Below, piece after piece: positions 34,611 to 43,529 of a stretch of 64,000 bases of DNA (its first letter is position 1; each line of letters opens with the position of its first letter). Source of the stretch: Bacillaceae bacterium OF18-1A (lineage in GTDB: Bacteria > Bacillota > Bacilli > Bacillales > Bacillaceae_G); assembly GCA_027694045.1 (NCBI GenBank), contig JAQEWB010000001.1:1346065-1410064 (forward strand). The letters run 5' to 3'. The position numbers and the translations under genes were made by a program. The notes under the pieces were generated by a model, which saw only the letters and a list, made by a program, of their open reading frames with translations, was not told the DNA's origin and did no database searches.

Positions 34611-35315
34611 TTATTGGTAATGAAGACCACATTCTGTCTTCATTTTCCCAGCCCACCTACCATCTCTTGAATCACCTTCAGCTCCTACAGGTAATGTACA
34701 TTTTTCACACCCGATACTCGGATAGCCAACATCATGCAGTGGGTTATACGGTAAACTATGTTTGTATACATATCGCCAAACTTCTTTCCAAGTCCAATGG
34801 ATAAGCGGACAAACTTTAATAGATTGAAAACGATGATCTTGATTTATAAACTTTGTATGCTTGCGCGTTTCTGATTGTTCCCTTCTTAAGCCTGATATCC
34901 ACGCCTTTTCATTTGCTAATGATTTTTCTAACGGTAAAATTTTTCTAATCTTACAACAGAGATTCGGATTACTTTCCCATAGTTTCTCACCATGCAACTT
35001 TGCTTGTTCATCAAGTGTAAGCTCTGGCAATTTTTCTATAATATTTAATGAAGGAAATCGTTCTCGTACTTTTTGAATCAATTCATATGTTTCTTGAAAA
35101 TGAACATTCGTATCTAAAAATACAACTTTAGCAGATGGATTTACTTGGTTTATAAGATGCAGCAATACCATACCTTCCACACCAAAACTACACGCGTATA
35201 CAATCTCACCTTCATATTCTTTATAAGCCCAACTTAATACTGCCAATGCGCCTTTCGTTTCATCTCCTTCTGGAAATGAAATACTATTTTCTTCCCACGT
35301 TTCATACGTCAACAT
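34611..35315 (-). CDS. cysH: Adenylylsulfate/phosphoadenylylsulfate reductase CysH
   Basis: This 234-residue protein has the PP-loop start [16 protein letters not shown], the CC pair in [16 protein letters not shown], the CEKCTLP pair and the active-site ECGLH near the end. The CC...CxxC set is the mark of 4Fe-4S reductases, which can accept APS as well as PAPS. It reduces the activated sulfate to sulfite with thioredoxin. It follows yezD behind a terminator-like hairpin, so its expression may be set by readthrough. Confidence 0.95.
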   Translation of the reverse strand: MLTYETWEENSISFPEGDETKGALAVLSWAYKEYEGEIVYACSFGVEGMVLLHLINQVNPSAKVVFLDTNVHFQETYELIQKVRERFPSLNIIEKLPELTLDEQAKLHGEKLWESNPNLCCKIRKILPLEKSLANEKAWISGLRREQSETRKHTKFINQDHRFQSIKVCPLIHWTWKEVWRYVYKHSLPYNPLHDVGYPSIGCEKCTLPVGAEGDSRDGRWAGKMKTECGLHYQ

Positions 35316-35329
35316 GTTTTTTCCCCCTG

Positions 35330-35382
35330 TAAAAGCAAAAAGACGGTTTTAACCTAATCAAATAGATTAAAACCGCCTCTAG
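35330..35382 (-). terminator. Hairpin between yezD and cysH, partial terminator
   Basis: GGCGGTTTTAATC and GATTA-GG-TTAAAACCGTC pair over about 15 bp and are followed on the minus strand by TTTTTGC, 40 bp before cysH. It would attenuate or process the transcript between yezD and the enzyme genes. Confidence 0.7.
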
Positions 35383-35402
35383 TTTTTCTAGTCAGCGCTT
35401 TT

Positions 35403-35546
35403 TTACTTTAAACGGACTTTTTCACTTTTTTCTAACTGAATGACTTTTCCATCTTGCACAACAATTGTAATTGAACCATATTTCATATCAGCAAGCATCG
35501 CTTGAATTTTCTCGGATACTTCATCAAAATGTTCCCGTGCGCTCAC
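35403..35546 (-). CDS. yezD: YezD family small protein (DUF2292)
   Basis: This 47-residue ORF starts at GTG 35546, 8 bp after AAAGGGGGG, and is below usual length cut-offs. The peptide has EHFDEVSEKIQAMLADM, then KYGSITIVVQDGKVIQLEK, the pattern of the YezD/DUF2292 family, a strand-rich C-terminus after a helix. It is the first gene after the SAM riboswitch and before cysH, the usual place of yezD-like genes. It is thought to belong to sulfur metabolism but its role is not known. Confidence 0.85.
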   Translation of the reverse strand: MSAREHFDEVSEKIQAMLADMKYGSITIVVQDGKVIQLEKSEKVRLK

Positions 35547-35569
35547 GCGAACAGCCCCCCTTTTTATTC

Positions 35570-35725
35570 ACAAAAAAAATCTTTCCCATTTCGAAAAGAC
35601 TGTTCGGTAATATATTTTACCTTATCTTTCAAAATGGATTCCATTTTGCTGGATTTAGCACCTTGCTTTCTATAAGCAGGTTGCCGAGCTTCGTCGGGCC
35701 AGTTCCCTCCGCTTCTCTTGATAAG
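35570..35725 (-). promoter_or_regulatory. SAM-I riboswitch (S-box) before the sulfate assimilation operon
   Basis: On the minus strand: ATCAAGAGAAGCGGAGGGAA, CTGGCCCGACGAAGCTCGGC, AACCTGC...GCAAGGTGCTAAATCCAGC and GAAAGATAAGG, the SAM-I aptamer blocks in order, then TCTTTTC/GGAAAGA followed by eight T (35,571-35,602) as terminator. It puts the whole operon yezD-cysH-sat-cysC-sulfite reductase-DUF3906-cobA-sirB-sirC under SAM control. Confidence 0.95.
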
Positions 35726-35847
35726 TAAGCTTTGTATTTGTATTTTATCATAATTCTGATTTTTTTCAATCCTAGTTTTCCGATATATTTTAATTATTTT
35801 ATTTTAGAAAAAAGGAATTGCCCATCCGAACAACTCCTCTTTCTCAT

Positions 35848-37164
35848 TTAAACAAGTTCTTTTATGCGTATGCGATCGTTCCCAATAATATTTTCATATG
35901 TTTCACGTTCCACAACAATTTGTGATGTTCCACCTTTCGCAAAGACAACAGCCGGTCTCCGAATACGATTATAATTATTCGCCATTGAGTATCCATATGC
36001 CCCAGTACAAGAAATCGCTAGTAAGTCCGAAGAAGCAACCTTTGGTAGATGAATATCCCAAATCAACATATCTCCACTCTCACAGCATTTTCCAGCAATC
36101 GAAACGAGTTCCTCATTTTCATCGTTCCCTCGATTCGCTAACATCGCTTCGTAACGAGCGCTATATAAAGCAGGTCTTAAATTATCTGTCATTCCACCAT
36201 CCACTGATACATATTTCCGAATCCCAGGAATGTCTTTCACAGATCCGACTGTATAAATTGTCGTTCCCGCATCACCTACAATACTACGACCTGGTTCAAC
36301 CCATATTTCTGGTAACGGATATCTACATGCTGTAAATTGTTCTCTCACTGTACTTGTTACCGCCCGCACATATGACTCAAGAGTTAATGGCGTATCTGAT
36401 TCTGTGTAGCGTATTCCGAATCCTCCGCCTACATTTAACACTTTTACTACATATTTTGTTTGCTCTCTCACTTCTTCGAGAAATTGACGGAGAACTTCAA
36501 TTGCTCGAACAAAACCAGCCGTTTCAAATATTTGTGATCCGATATGCGAATGGATCCCTAGCACATTATAATTTGATTTTTGTAAAGCTAGACTAATTGC
36601 CTGCATCGCTTGACCATTTGAAACGCCAAATCCGAATTTTGAATCCTCTTGGCCTGTTGTAATATATTCATGCGTATGCGCCTCTACTCCAGGTGTAACA
36701 CGAATTAAAATGTTTACAAATTCCCCATGTTGCACTGCTAAATCATGTAAAACTTCTAATTCAAAGAAATTATCTACTACAAAACAACCAATATTCGCTT
36801 GAAGAGCCATCACGATCTCTTCCTCTGTTTTATTATTCCCATGAAAATGAATACGTGATGCTGGAAATCCAGCTTGGAGCGCAGTATATAATTCCCCTCC
36901 AGAAACAACATCTAATGACATATTCTCTTCACGAACTACTCGGCACATCTCCATGCACAAGAACGCTTTGCTTGCATATGCTACTTGATAAGAGAAACCA
37001 CTTTCTTTAAAAGCACGATGAAATGCACGACATTTCCCTCGAATAGACTCCTCATCGTATACATAAAGTGGTGTTCCGTATTGTTTTGCTAGCTGCGTCG
37101 TATCGCACCCTCCAATTTCTAAGTGTCCTTGCCCATTAATTCGGCTCGTGCCGTGTAAATACAT
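35848..37164 (-). CDS. lysA: Diaminopimelate decarboxylase
   Basis: The protein has 438 residues from the ATG at 37164, which follows AGGGAGGAA; the 11-residue extension runs through that site. It is a fold-III PLP enzyme with the PLP lysine in YQVAYASKAFLC, the GGGFGIRY phosphate loop and EPGRSIVGDAGT, plus the C-terminal CESGDMLIW and CTGAYGYSMANNYN. It decarboxylates meso-diaminopimelate to lysine in the last step of lysine synthesis. A lysine riboswitch lies upstream. It is monocistronic and no terminator is obvious before the cys riboswitch apart from AT-rich sequence. Confidence 0.96.
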   Translation of the reverse strand: MYLHGTSRINGQGHLEIGGCDTTQLAKQYGTPLYVYDEESIRGKCRAFHRAFKESGFSYQVAYASKAFLCMEMCRVVREENMSLDVVSGGELYTALQAGFPASRIHFHGNNKTEEEIVMALQANIGCFVVDNFFELEVLHDLAVQHGEFVNILIRVTPGVEAHTHEYITTGQEDSKFGFGVSNGQAMQAISLALQKSNYNVLGIHSHIGSQIFETAGFVRAIEVLRQFLEEVREQTKYVVKVLNVGGGFGIRYTESDTPLTLESYVRAVTSTVREQFTACRYPLPEIWVEPGRSIVGDAGTTIYTVGSVKDIPGIRKYVSVDGGMTDNLRPALYSARYEAMLANRGNDENEELVSIAGKCCESGDMLIWDIHLPKVASSDLLAISCTGAYGYSMANNYNRIRRPAVVFAKGGTSQIVVERETYENIIGNDRIRIKELV

Positions 37165-37237
37165 TTGAATTCCTCCCTTATTTCCTCTAAAACTCATAAC
37201 CCCAATCTTCTATTCATTGCAGCACGCTTTTAGATAG

Positions 37238-37275
37238 ACAAAAAACGCGCGGAACAATGTTCACACGCGTTTCTT
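37238..37275 (-). terminator. Expression-platform terminator of the lysine riboswitch
   Basis: AAACGCGTGTGAAC and GTTCCGCGCGTTT pair on the minus strand and are followed by TTTTG. Confidence 0.85.
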
Positions 37276-37369
37276 ATTAGGAAAAATATATATTGAAAAA
37301 ATAAACGAGTTGTTATCTTCTCAAAATAAGAAACCGCATCAACATCTCCAAATAGCTCTCCATAAAATA

Positions 37370-37542
37370 ACTCTTATGACAGTACTACATTTATTCAATG
37401 CAGTCCCAATATATGAATAAGGTGGTCATTCTTATATTTCGGCAATAGTCCCTTTCAACCTATGATCACAGATTCCACTAAATCTCCCATAGCTTACTTT
37501 TTCCTATCGCGGCCTCTACCTTTGAGAGTAGATGAGGTAAGT
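37370..37542 (-). promoter_or_regulatory. Lysine riboswitch (L-box) before lysA
   Basis: On the minus strand the leader shows AAGGTAGAGGCCGCGATAGG, AAAAGTAAGC, GGGAGATTTAGTGGAATCTG, GTTGAAAGGGACTATTGCCG and TTGGGACTGCATTG in order, which are the conserved blocks of the lysine aptamer. With the terminator at 37,238-37,275 it would stop transcription at high lysine. The region 37,165-37,600 is therefore fully regulatory. Confidence 0.92.
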
Positions 37543-37615
37543 CTATTTAATTTTCAAACATCTAATTGTTGCTATTAACAATACCAAAGGACCATTTTAT
37601 TTGTCAAACAATTTT

Positions 37616-38011
37616 TTATATTGTTTTTTTACAGTCTAGTTTTGTATCATTTGGTAAGCGCTTTACTACAATTTTTGTTACTTCCCATTCGCCTTCTTCA
37701 TTATTAAACGTAATTGTTACTTTTTCAAATGGTGGAACATTTTTTCCACCAATCCGTTCATACTTCGTCACTTCAATAACTGCTTGAAATAAAAATGTAC
37801 CACTATACATCTTCTTTAAAAGAATGAGTTTAGGACATTGATAAGGTTTCAGGCTCCCATATTGTTTTTCAATTGCTTTATTTATTTTTGGAAATAAAAC
37901 AGAATAAAGTGCATCTTCCATAAGAGGCGCATCATATTGTGCTACTGATGCGTTCGGTGAAACAAAAAGTATAAAACTAGTGCATACTATAAGATATAAT
38001 AATTTTCTCAT
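37616..38011 (-). CDS. Secreted DUF3888-type protein
   Basis: The protein has 131 residues from the ATG at 38011, after ACGGAGG. A signal peptide (about 1-22, ending NASVA) is followed by a small exported domain with LYSVLFPKINKAIEKQYGSL and FEKVTITFNNEEGEWEVTKIV, which resembles the DUF3888 group of Bacillus secreted proteins. No membrane anchor or catalytic motif is present. It is monocistronic. Family placement is moderately sure, function unknown. Confidence 0.78.
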   Translation of the reverse strand: MRKLLYLIVCTSFILFVSPNASVAQYDAPLMEDALYSVLFPKINKAIEKQYGSLKPYQCPKLILLKKMYSGTFLFQAVIEVTKYERIGGKNVPPFEKVTITFNNEEGEWEVTKIVVKRLPNDTKLDCKKTI

Positions 38012-38273
38012 TATAACCTCCGTACCATTACGCAATACCCTCTACGCTTAATAAATCATAATAATCATACATAGAAATTCTTTTTTATTGTCTCCTACTT
38101 CTTTTTTTCTACTCAATTGTTACAAAAAAAGTCCACAACCCGCTCTTATTTTCGTATAATGATACTCATAGTGTAATAATCATAATAACAAAGGACTGTT
38201 CGTATATATAAAGTAAGGTGCTAATCAAACCGGCCCACAAGAACTGTCATGCTTTCTAGGAGAGGAGTATATT

Positions 38274-40160
38274 ATGCTACAACATCTGTTTCCAAAATTA
38301 CGATTTGCACTCGTTGCAGTCGTTTTATTATGGATTAAAACATATATTGTATACAAGCTAGCGTTTGATATTAAAATTGATAACTTCTTTGAAGAATTTA
38401 TGCTTTTTATTAATCCACTAGCTTCATTACTTTTATTTTTCGGCTTAGCTTTACTTGCATCTAAGCATCGAAACCGAATTATAATCGGGATCAGTTTTAT
38501 ACTGTCATTTATTTTATTTGGAAACGCAATGTTTTATGGGTTTTATAACGATTTCGTTACTTTCCCAGTTTTATTCCAAACAAATAATATGGCTGATTTA
38601 GGGACAAGTATAAAAGAGCTCTTTACGTACAAAACATTACTTTTATTTGCAGATGCAATTATTTTAATGTTCATTTCACGTAAATTCCCATCATTTGGTG
38701 ATAAAACACCACTTTCCCGTTCAGAGAAAAGAACTTTCTTTAGTGGTGTAACAGCATTACTAGCACTACAAATTGTTGTTTCCGTTATTTATAAACCACA
38801 AATGTTCTCGCGTTCATTTGATCGTCAAACTGTCGTGAAAAATTTAGGGCTATACACATATCATCTATTTGATATTACGCTTCAATCTAAATCTTCAGCT
38901 GAGCGCGTATTTGCAAGTGGTGACGGATTCTCTGAAATCAAAAACTATACCGACGCAAAGGATAAGCAAGCTGATAAAAACTTATTTGGAGCTGCAAAAG
39001 GTAAAAATGTAATTTTGATTTCAATGGAATCTACACAGAGTTTTGTTATTAATAAAAAAATAAACGGAAAAGAAATCACTCCATTTTTAAACGAATTTAT
39101 TAAAGATAGTTTTTATTTCGATAACTTCTATCATCAAACTGGACAAGGTAAAACTTCTGACGCTGAATTTATCGTGGAAAACTCACTTTATCCATTAGAT
39201 CGTGGTTCTGTTTTCTTTACCCATGCAACGAATGAATATACAGCTACACCAGAACAATTAAAGAAATACGGATATTCTTCTGCTGTCTTCCATTCAAACG
39301 ATAAGGCGTTTTGGAATCGTGATGTAATGTACCCTGCGCTAGGATATGATCGTTACTTTAATTTAAATGATTACGTTGGCACAGAACAAATGTCTGTTGG
39401 TTGGGGATTAAAAGATAAAGAGTTCTTTGAGCAATCTATCCCAAAACTAAAATCTTTACCAGAGCCGTTCTACACGAAATTTATTACTCTAACAAATCAT
39501 TTTCCATTTCTTCTAAATCCAGAAGATCAATATGTTGATGAATTCAACTCGGAAAGTGGTGTTTTAAACCGATACTTCCCGACAGTTCGTTACACGGATG
39601 AAGCTCTTAAATTATTTATTCAACAATTAAAAGCAGAAGGACTGTATGATAATTCCGTTATTGTCATTTATGGTGATCATTACGGAATTTCTGAAAATCA
39701 TAACGCAGCTATGGCCCAATTCCTTGGAAAAGACACCATTACACCGTTTGATTCTATGCAATTACAACGTGTCCCTCTCATTATCCATGTGCCTGGTCAA
39801 GAAGGAAAAGTCATTTCTAAAGTATCTGGTCAAATTGATATTAAACCAACGTTACTTCATTTACTCGGTATTAAAACGAATCAATCCGTTGAATTTGGAA
39901 CTGACTTATTTATTAAAGAAAAAGACCCCCTTATGATAATGCGTGATGGGAGCTTTGTTTCGGAAGAATACGTTTATACAAAAAATATGTGCTATAAAAG
40001 AAATACAGGAGAAGAAACTGATATAACACTATGTCAGCCGTATATTGAAAAAGCAAAAACAGAATTAAAATTATCCGACAAACTCATTTATGGAGATTTA
40101 TTACGTTTCGATCCTAATAATCGATATAAAACTGGAACGATGACAACGAAATTCGAATAG
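38274..40160 (+). CDS. LTA synthase family glycerolphosphate transferase
   Basis: This 628-residue protein has five transmembrane helices in residues 1-190 and an extracellular sulfatase-fold domain from about 240. Its catalytic features are NVILISMESTQSF (the family's Thr/Ser nucleophile region), FHSNDKAFWNRDVMYPALGYDRYF and IYGDHYGIS near the metal site. It polymerises or primes lipoteichoic acid from phosphatidylglycerol outside the cell. B. cereus group genomes have several paralogues, so whether this is LtaS or a YfnI/YqgS type cannot be decided. GGAGAGGAG lies before the start and a terminator after it. Confidence 0.93.
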   Translation: MLQHLFPKLRFALVAVVLLWIKTYIVYKLAFDIKIDNFFEEFMLFINPLASLLLFFGLALLASKHRNRIIIGISFILSFILFGNAMFYGFYNDFVTFPVLFQTNNMADLGTSIKELFTYKTLLLFADAIILMFISRKFPSFGDKTPLSRSEKRTFFSGVTALLALQIVVSVIYKPQMFSRSFDRQTVVKNLGLYTYHLFDITLQSKSSAERVFASGDGFSEIKNYTDAKDKQADKNLFGAAKGKNVILISMESTQSFVINKKINGKEITPFLNEFIKDSFYFDNFYHQTGQGKTSDAEFIVENSLYPLDRGSVFFTHATNEYTATPEQLKKYGYSSAVFHSNDKAFWNRDVMYPALGYDRYFNLNDYVGTEQMSVGWGLKDKEFFEQSIPKLKSLPEPFYTKFITLTNHFPFLLNPEDQYVDEFNSESGVLNRYFPTVRYTDEALKLFIQQLKAEGLYDNSVIVIYGDHYGISENHNAAMAQFLGKDTITPFDSMQLQRVPLIIHVPGQEGKVISKVSGQIDIKPTLLHLLGIKTNQSVEFGTDLFIKEKDPLMIMRDGSFVSEEYVYTKNMCYKRNTGEETDITLCQPYIEKAKTELKLSDKLIYGDLLRFDPNNRYKTGTMTTKFE

Positions 40161-40163
40161 TGC

Positions 40164-40198
40164 AAGAAGCAACTTTATAAAAGTTGCTTCTTTTTTTA
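40164..40198 (+). terminator. Terminator after the LTA synthase gene
   Basis: AAGAAGCAACTTT and AAAGTTGCTTCTT form a 13-bp stem followed by TTTTT. Confidence 0.92.
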
Positions 40199-40342
40199 CT
40201 TATTTCTCTAAATCGTTATTCTATGAAATCTTTCACAAATTGGGAATTTCTTTCGTATGAGGAAGAAATTTATGGTATGATAAAATAAGTAAACTTTCAT
40301 ACACTAATTAAGAATTTATTACAGAAAGCAAGGGATCAGATT

Positions 40343-41044
40343 TTGTATAGAGCAGCTATTCCAAACTTATTTACGCTCGGAAATTTATATAGCGGATTTT
40401 TATCAATCGGCTATGCATCTTTAGGTTATTATAAATCAGCTGCTATTTTAGTACTTATCGGGATGATGTTAGATAGTCTTGATGGTCGTGTTGCTCGTTT
40501 ATTACGTGTGGATTCACAGATGGGAAAAGAGCTTGATTCACTCGCGGATGTTGTAACATTCGGTGCAGCACCTGCTGTTTTAATGTATTACACATCTTTC
40601 TCCAACTACGGAATCATCGGACTATACATAGCGGGATTATTCCCTCTTTTCGGAGCATATCGTTTAGCACGATTCAATGTAACACCATCTTCTACTTCAA
40701 TGAAATATTTCACTGGAGTTCCGATTACAGCAGCGGGAGGGCTTGTCGCTTTCTTAACATTATTTTCACATGTCATTCCAAAAATCGTTCTAATTACAGT
40801 ATTTGTAACGTTCGCATTTTTAATGGTAAGCCGCATTCGCATCCCAAGTTTAAAAGATGTACCAATTCCACGATATAGCATAATTATTACACTATTTTTA
40901 ATTGGAATCATTATCACAATGTATCAAACAGGGTTCGGTAATTTTTCTGTTTTCTTATTCATTGCTATTCCACTATATATTTTGTATATGCTATCTCAAT
41001 TTCTTAGACAAAGACCATCTAAAAAAGCAAATAAAGAAAAATAA
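40343..41044 (+). CDS. pssA: Phosphatidylserine synthase (CDP-alcohol phosphatidyltransferase)
   Basis: This 233-residue membrane protein starts at TTG 40343. It has the complete CDP-alcohol phosphotransferase motif D-x2-D-G-x2-A-R-x8-G-x3-D-x3-D in MLDSLDGRVARLLRVDSQMG then KELDSLAD (residues about 43-69). The opening IPNLFTLGNLYSGFLSIGYA is typical of PssA. It joins CDP-diacylglycerol and serine. Six further helices follow. It has no psd decarboxylase gene next to it, unlike B. subtilis. The substrate serine is inferred from the subfamily pattern. Confidence 0.92.
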   Translation: MYRAAIPNLFTLGNLYSGFLSIGYASLGYYKSAAILVLIGMMLDSLDGRVARLLRVDSQMGKELDSLADVVTFGAAPAVLMYYTSFSNYGIIGLYIAGLFPLFGAYRLARFNVTPSSTSMKYFTGVPITAAGGLVAFLTLFSHVIPKIVLITVFVTFAFLMVSRIRIPSLKDVPIPRYSIIITLFLIGIIITMYQTGFGNFSVFLFIAIPLYILYMLSQFLRQRPSKKANKEK

Positions 41045-41076
41045 GAAACCTTCCGAAGTTCGGAAGGTTTCTTTTT
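41043..41076 (+). terminator. Terminator after pssA
   Basis: AAACCTTCCGAA and TTCGGAAGGTTT form a 12-bp stem followed by CTTTTT. Confidence 0.92.
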
Positions 41077-41084
41077 ACTCCGCA

Positions 41085-41150
41085 AAAACCTAATTGGTGA
41101 GAGCTAATAATTAGAGGAGACTCCCCCTCTAATTAAAATTTCAATTTATT
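41085..41150 (-). repeat. Dispersed B. cereus-type repeat, copy C (short)
   Basis: On the minus strand: AAATTGAAATTTTAATTAGA, then GGGGGAGTCTCCTCTAATTATTAGCTCTCACCAATTAGG in shorter blocks. The AATTAGAGG/CCTCTAATT arms form a hairpin in the same place as AATCAGTGG/CCACTGATT of copy A, with changed sequence but kept pairing. It lies between pssA and the dehydrogenase gene. Confidence 0.62.
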
Positions 41151-42117
41151 TTGTAACGAATACTTTTTGATTGACAGGTGTTACTGGCTCTTCATTGTTT
41201 AATACTGCTAAAATATTTCTTACTGCCATTTCAGCCATCGCATCACGAGTTTCAAATGTTGCATTTCCTACGTGAGGAGCCAATACCACATTCTTTAATC
41301 CTTTTAGCTCTTCTGTAATTTTCGGTTCAAATTCAAACACATCAAGAGCTGCCCCTTCAATTTCATTCGTCTTTAATGCATGCGCAAGTGCCGATTCATT
41401 CATAATTGGTCCACGTGAAGCATTTACAATATATGCTGTTTTCTTCATCATTTTAAACTGTTCTTCGTCAATCATATGATGTAATTTCGGATTATAGGCA
41501 CAGTTAATTGTAATAAAGTCTGCTGTTTGTAATAATTCTTCTAACGTTACATATGTTGCTTCCAGTTCACTTTCAGCTTCCAGTTTACGATTTGGTCCTG
41601 TATATAAAACATTCATTCCAAATGCTTTCGCACGTCTTGCAACTGCCTTCCCAATTTCTCCAAGGCCAATAATGCCGATTGTCTTACCATGTACTTCGCG
41701 GCCTAAGAAAAATAATGGCGCCCATCCGTTAAATCCAGTTGTACGACATAAAGTATCTCCTTCAGGAATTCTGCGCGCTGCTGCCAAAAGAAGTGCAAAG
41801 GTTAGTTCTGCTGTCGCTTCAGTTGATACTTTCGGTGTATTCGATACTACAATTCCTTTTTCACCTGCATACATGTAATCAATATTATCGTAACCTGCAC
41901 CGTAGTTTGCAACAATCTTCAAATGAGGTGCTGCATCAATAACTTCTTTCGGTACCTTTGTAGAAAGTAAGCTTAACAATGCATCTTTATCTTTTACACG
42001 TTCTGTTAATTCGTCTAAAGAGATTAACTCCTCTTTCTCGTACATTTCTACATCATGATCTTTTAATAGTTCTAATCCGATTTCTGGAATTTTTCCTGCT
42101 ACTAATATTTTTGCCAC
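41146..42117 (-). CDS. D-2-hydroxyacid dehydrogenase (NAD-dependent)
   Basis: The protein has 323 residues from the GTG at 42117, 6 bp after AGAGGTG; an in-frame GTG at 42126 belongs to the ribosome site. The NAD domain has TIGIIGLGEIGKAVARRAKAFG; the catalytic residues are in NASRGPIMNESALAHAL (Arg), DVFEFEP (Glu) and APHVGNATFETRD (His). This family includes glyoxylate/hydroxypyruvate reductases, D-lactate dehydrogenases and gluconate 2-dehydrogenases. The substrate is not fixed by the sequence. It is monocistronic. Confidence 0.92.
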   Translation of the reverse strand: MAKILVAGKIPEIGLELLKDHDVEMYEKEELISLDELTERVKDKDALLSLLSTKVPKEVIDAAPHLKIVANYGAGYDNIDYMYAGEKGIVVSNTPKVSTEATAELTFALLLAAARRIPEGDTLCRTTGFNGWAPLFFLGREVHGKTIGIIGLGEIGKAVARRAKAFGMNVLYTGPNRKLEAESELEATYVTLEELLQTADFITINCAYNPKLHHMIDEEQFKMMKKTAYIVNASRGPIMNESALAHALKTNEIEGAALDVFEFEPKITEELKGLKNVVLAPHVGNATFETRDAMAEMAVRNILAVLNNEEPVTPVNQKVFVTK

Positions 42118-42234
42118 TACTAACACCTCTTCTATAAAAAATAAGATATCTCTTATAGTTTATTGTAAGAAATCCACATGTAAAAACCAAGAAATTTGAT
42201 TATAGTTTTGAAAATCGTCATTTTTTCACATAAG

Positions 42235-42262
42235 AAAAGAGGAGACTCATCTCTCCTCCTTT
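42235..42262 (-). terminator. Terminator after the small Gln/Ala-rich protein gene
   Basis: GAGGAGA and TCTCCTC pair and, on the minus strand, are followed by TTTTCTT. Confidence 0.75.
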
Positions 42263-42263
42263 C

Positions 42264-42428
42264 TTACGCTTTCTCTTGCGATTCCTGTCCAAGCTTTGCA
42301 TCAATTGTTCCTTCTGCAACTGTATCGCTAATTTGTTCTTCAATAACCGAATTAGCCGTTTGATTCATCTCAGAAGTATAAGCTTGGTCTACCGCTTGTA
42401 CATTTTGCTTCTTTTGTTGTTTCGCCAT
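42264..42428 (-). CDS. Small Gln/Glu/Ala-rich protein, possibly spore-associated
   Basis: This 54-residue ORF has a very strong AAAAGGAGGG site before its ATG and a terminator 2 bp after the stop. The peptide starts MAKQQKKQNVQAVDQAYTSE and continues MNQTANSVIEEQISDTVAEG, then TIDAKLGQESQEKA: soluble, hydrophilic, without Cys, Trp or Phe. The Gln/Ala/Ser/Glu composition recalls small acid-soluble spore proteins, but no SASP signature can be aligned, so that is only a suggestion. It was probably missed by length filters. Confidence 0.75.
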   Translation of the reverse strand: MAKQQKKQNVQAVDQAYTSEMNQTANSVIEEQISDTVAEGTIDAKLGQESQEKA

Positions 42429-42497
42429 TTCTTACCCTCCTTTTTATTCTTGCTTAGTTTGAACAAAAAAGAAGGTTTTCATGAAAAAAATCATGTT

Positions 42498-43517
42498 TCA
42501 TTTTGAATTTGTTACCGCTTCTTCAAGTAACTTCATCACTCTTACTCGTTTCGTAAATGTAGCGATATGAGAGATACCATGTGTTCGTAACGTTTGTACA
42601 TTATCTTTTACATATTTCCCTAAGTCATTTGGATAGTGAGCATCTGAAGAAATTGTAATCGGGACCCCATACTGAGCTAATACTTGTAAATATAGCGGAC
42701 TCGGACACATTTCACGCACTGGGTATCGATAGTACAATCCTGCGTTTATTTCTGTCGCTATATTTGTTTCTACTAATGCATGTGCAATTTTTTTATAATA
42801 CGAAAGCTGTTCATTCTCATCTAATCGGTAATTAAATACTTTTATATTATCAAGGTGAGCTATAATATCAAATAACTCAGAACGCACTGCACGCTCAACC
42901 GTTTTAAAAAATGTAGCATATAGTTCCTGTAAATCATGTTCCTCAAAATACTCTTTCGTATCTGGATTATCAAATCCCCACCCATCGAGAAAATGAACAG
43001 AACCAATTACATAATCAAAGTTTCCTAGCGCCATTAATTCTTTTAGTTCTTTTTCGCCACCGATAAAATAATCCGCCTCAATTCCAAGTTTGAGTGTTAT
43101 TCCTCTTTTACTCCATCGTTCTTTCGCCTCTTCAATCGCCTTTGTAAAATCATATAGTGAAGCTACTCTTACTTGGTCTAACCATTCCTTTTGTATATGT
43201 CCTAATTTTGAATCACTAATATCTACATATTTTTCATAATACCCTTTCGCTTCATAGAAACGATATAAATGATCAACAATACCAACCTCTTTTATTCCTT
43301 TTCGCACAGCTTCTTCTAAATAATAATCAATCCACTTCGTTGTAAATGGACCTTCCTTCACACGTCTTTGCAAACGCTCTTGTGTTTTCATCAGCCAATC
43401 GATAGAATGCCTTTCTTCTTGAAGCGGTTCATAATATTCCATCGCTTCATTTATTTTAGCAAGCCATCCTATTGAATACGGTCCCTCTTCTAAATGAAGG
43501 TGATAATCCACTTTCAT
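42498..43517 (-). CDS. hisJ: Histidinol-phosphatase, PHP family
   Basis: A 339-residue PHP-domain phosphohydrolase. Metal motifs are VDYHLHLEEGPYS near the start, EVGIVDHLYRFYE, LGIEADYFIG, VIGSVHFLDGWGFD, DIIAHLDNIK and SSDAHYPNDLG. It removes phosphate from histidinol phosphate. It is longer than the usual HisJ (about 270) because of an insert of about 60 residues after the first motif (AMEYYEPLQEERHSIDWLMK region). It is the last gene of the his operon, 12 bp from hisE. No hisC is present in the cluster, so the aminotransferase must be elsewhere. Confidence 0.88.
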   Translation of the reverse strand: MKVDYHLHLEEGPYSIGWLAKINEAMEYYEPLQEERHSIDWLMKTQERLQRRVKEGPFTTKWIDYYLEEAVRKGIKEVGIVDHLYRFYEAKGYYEKYVDISDSKLGHIQKEWLDQVRVASLYDFTKAIEEAKERWSKRGITLKLGIEADYFIGGEKELKELMALGNFDYVIGSVHFLDGWGFDNPDTKEYFEEHDLQELYATFFKTVERAVRSELFDIIAHLDNIKVFNYRLDENEQLSYYKKIAHALVETNIATEINAGLYYRYPVREMCPSPLYLQVLAQYGVPITISSDAHYPNDLGKYVKDNVQTLRTHGISHIATFTKRVRVMKLLEEAVTNSK

Positions 43518-43529
43518 ATGTATTCCCCC

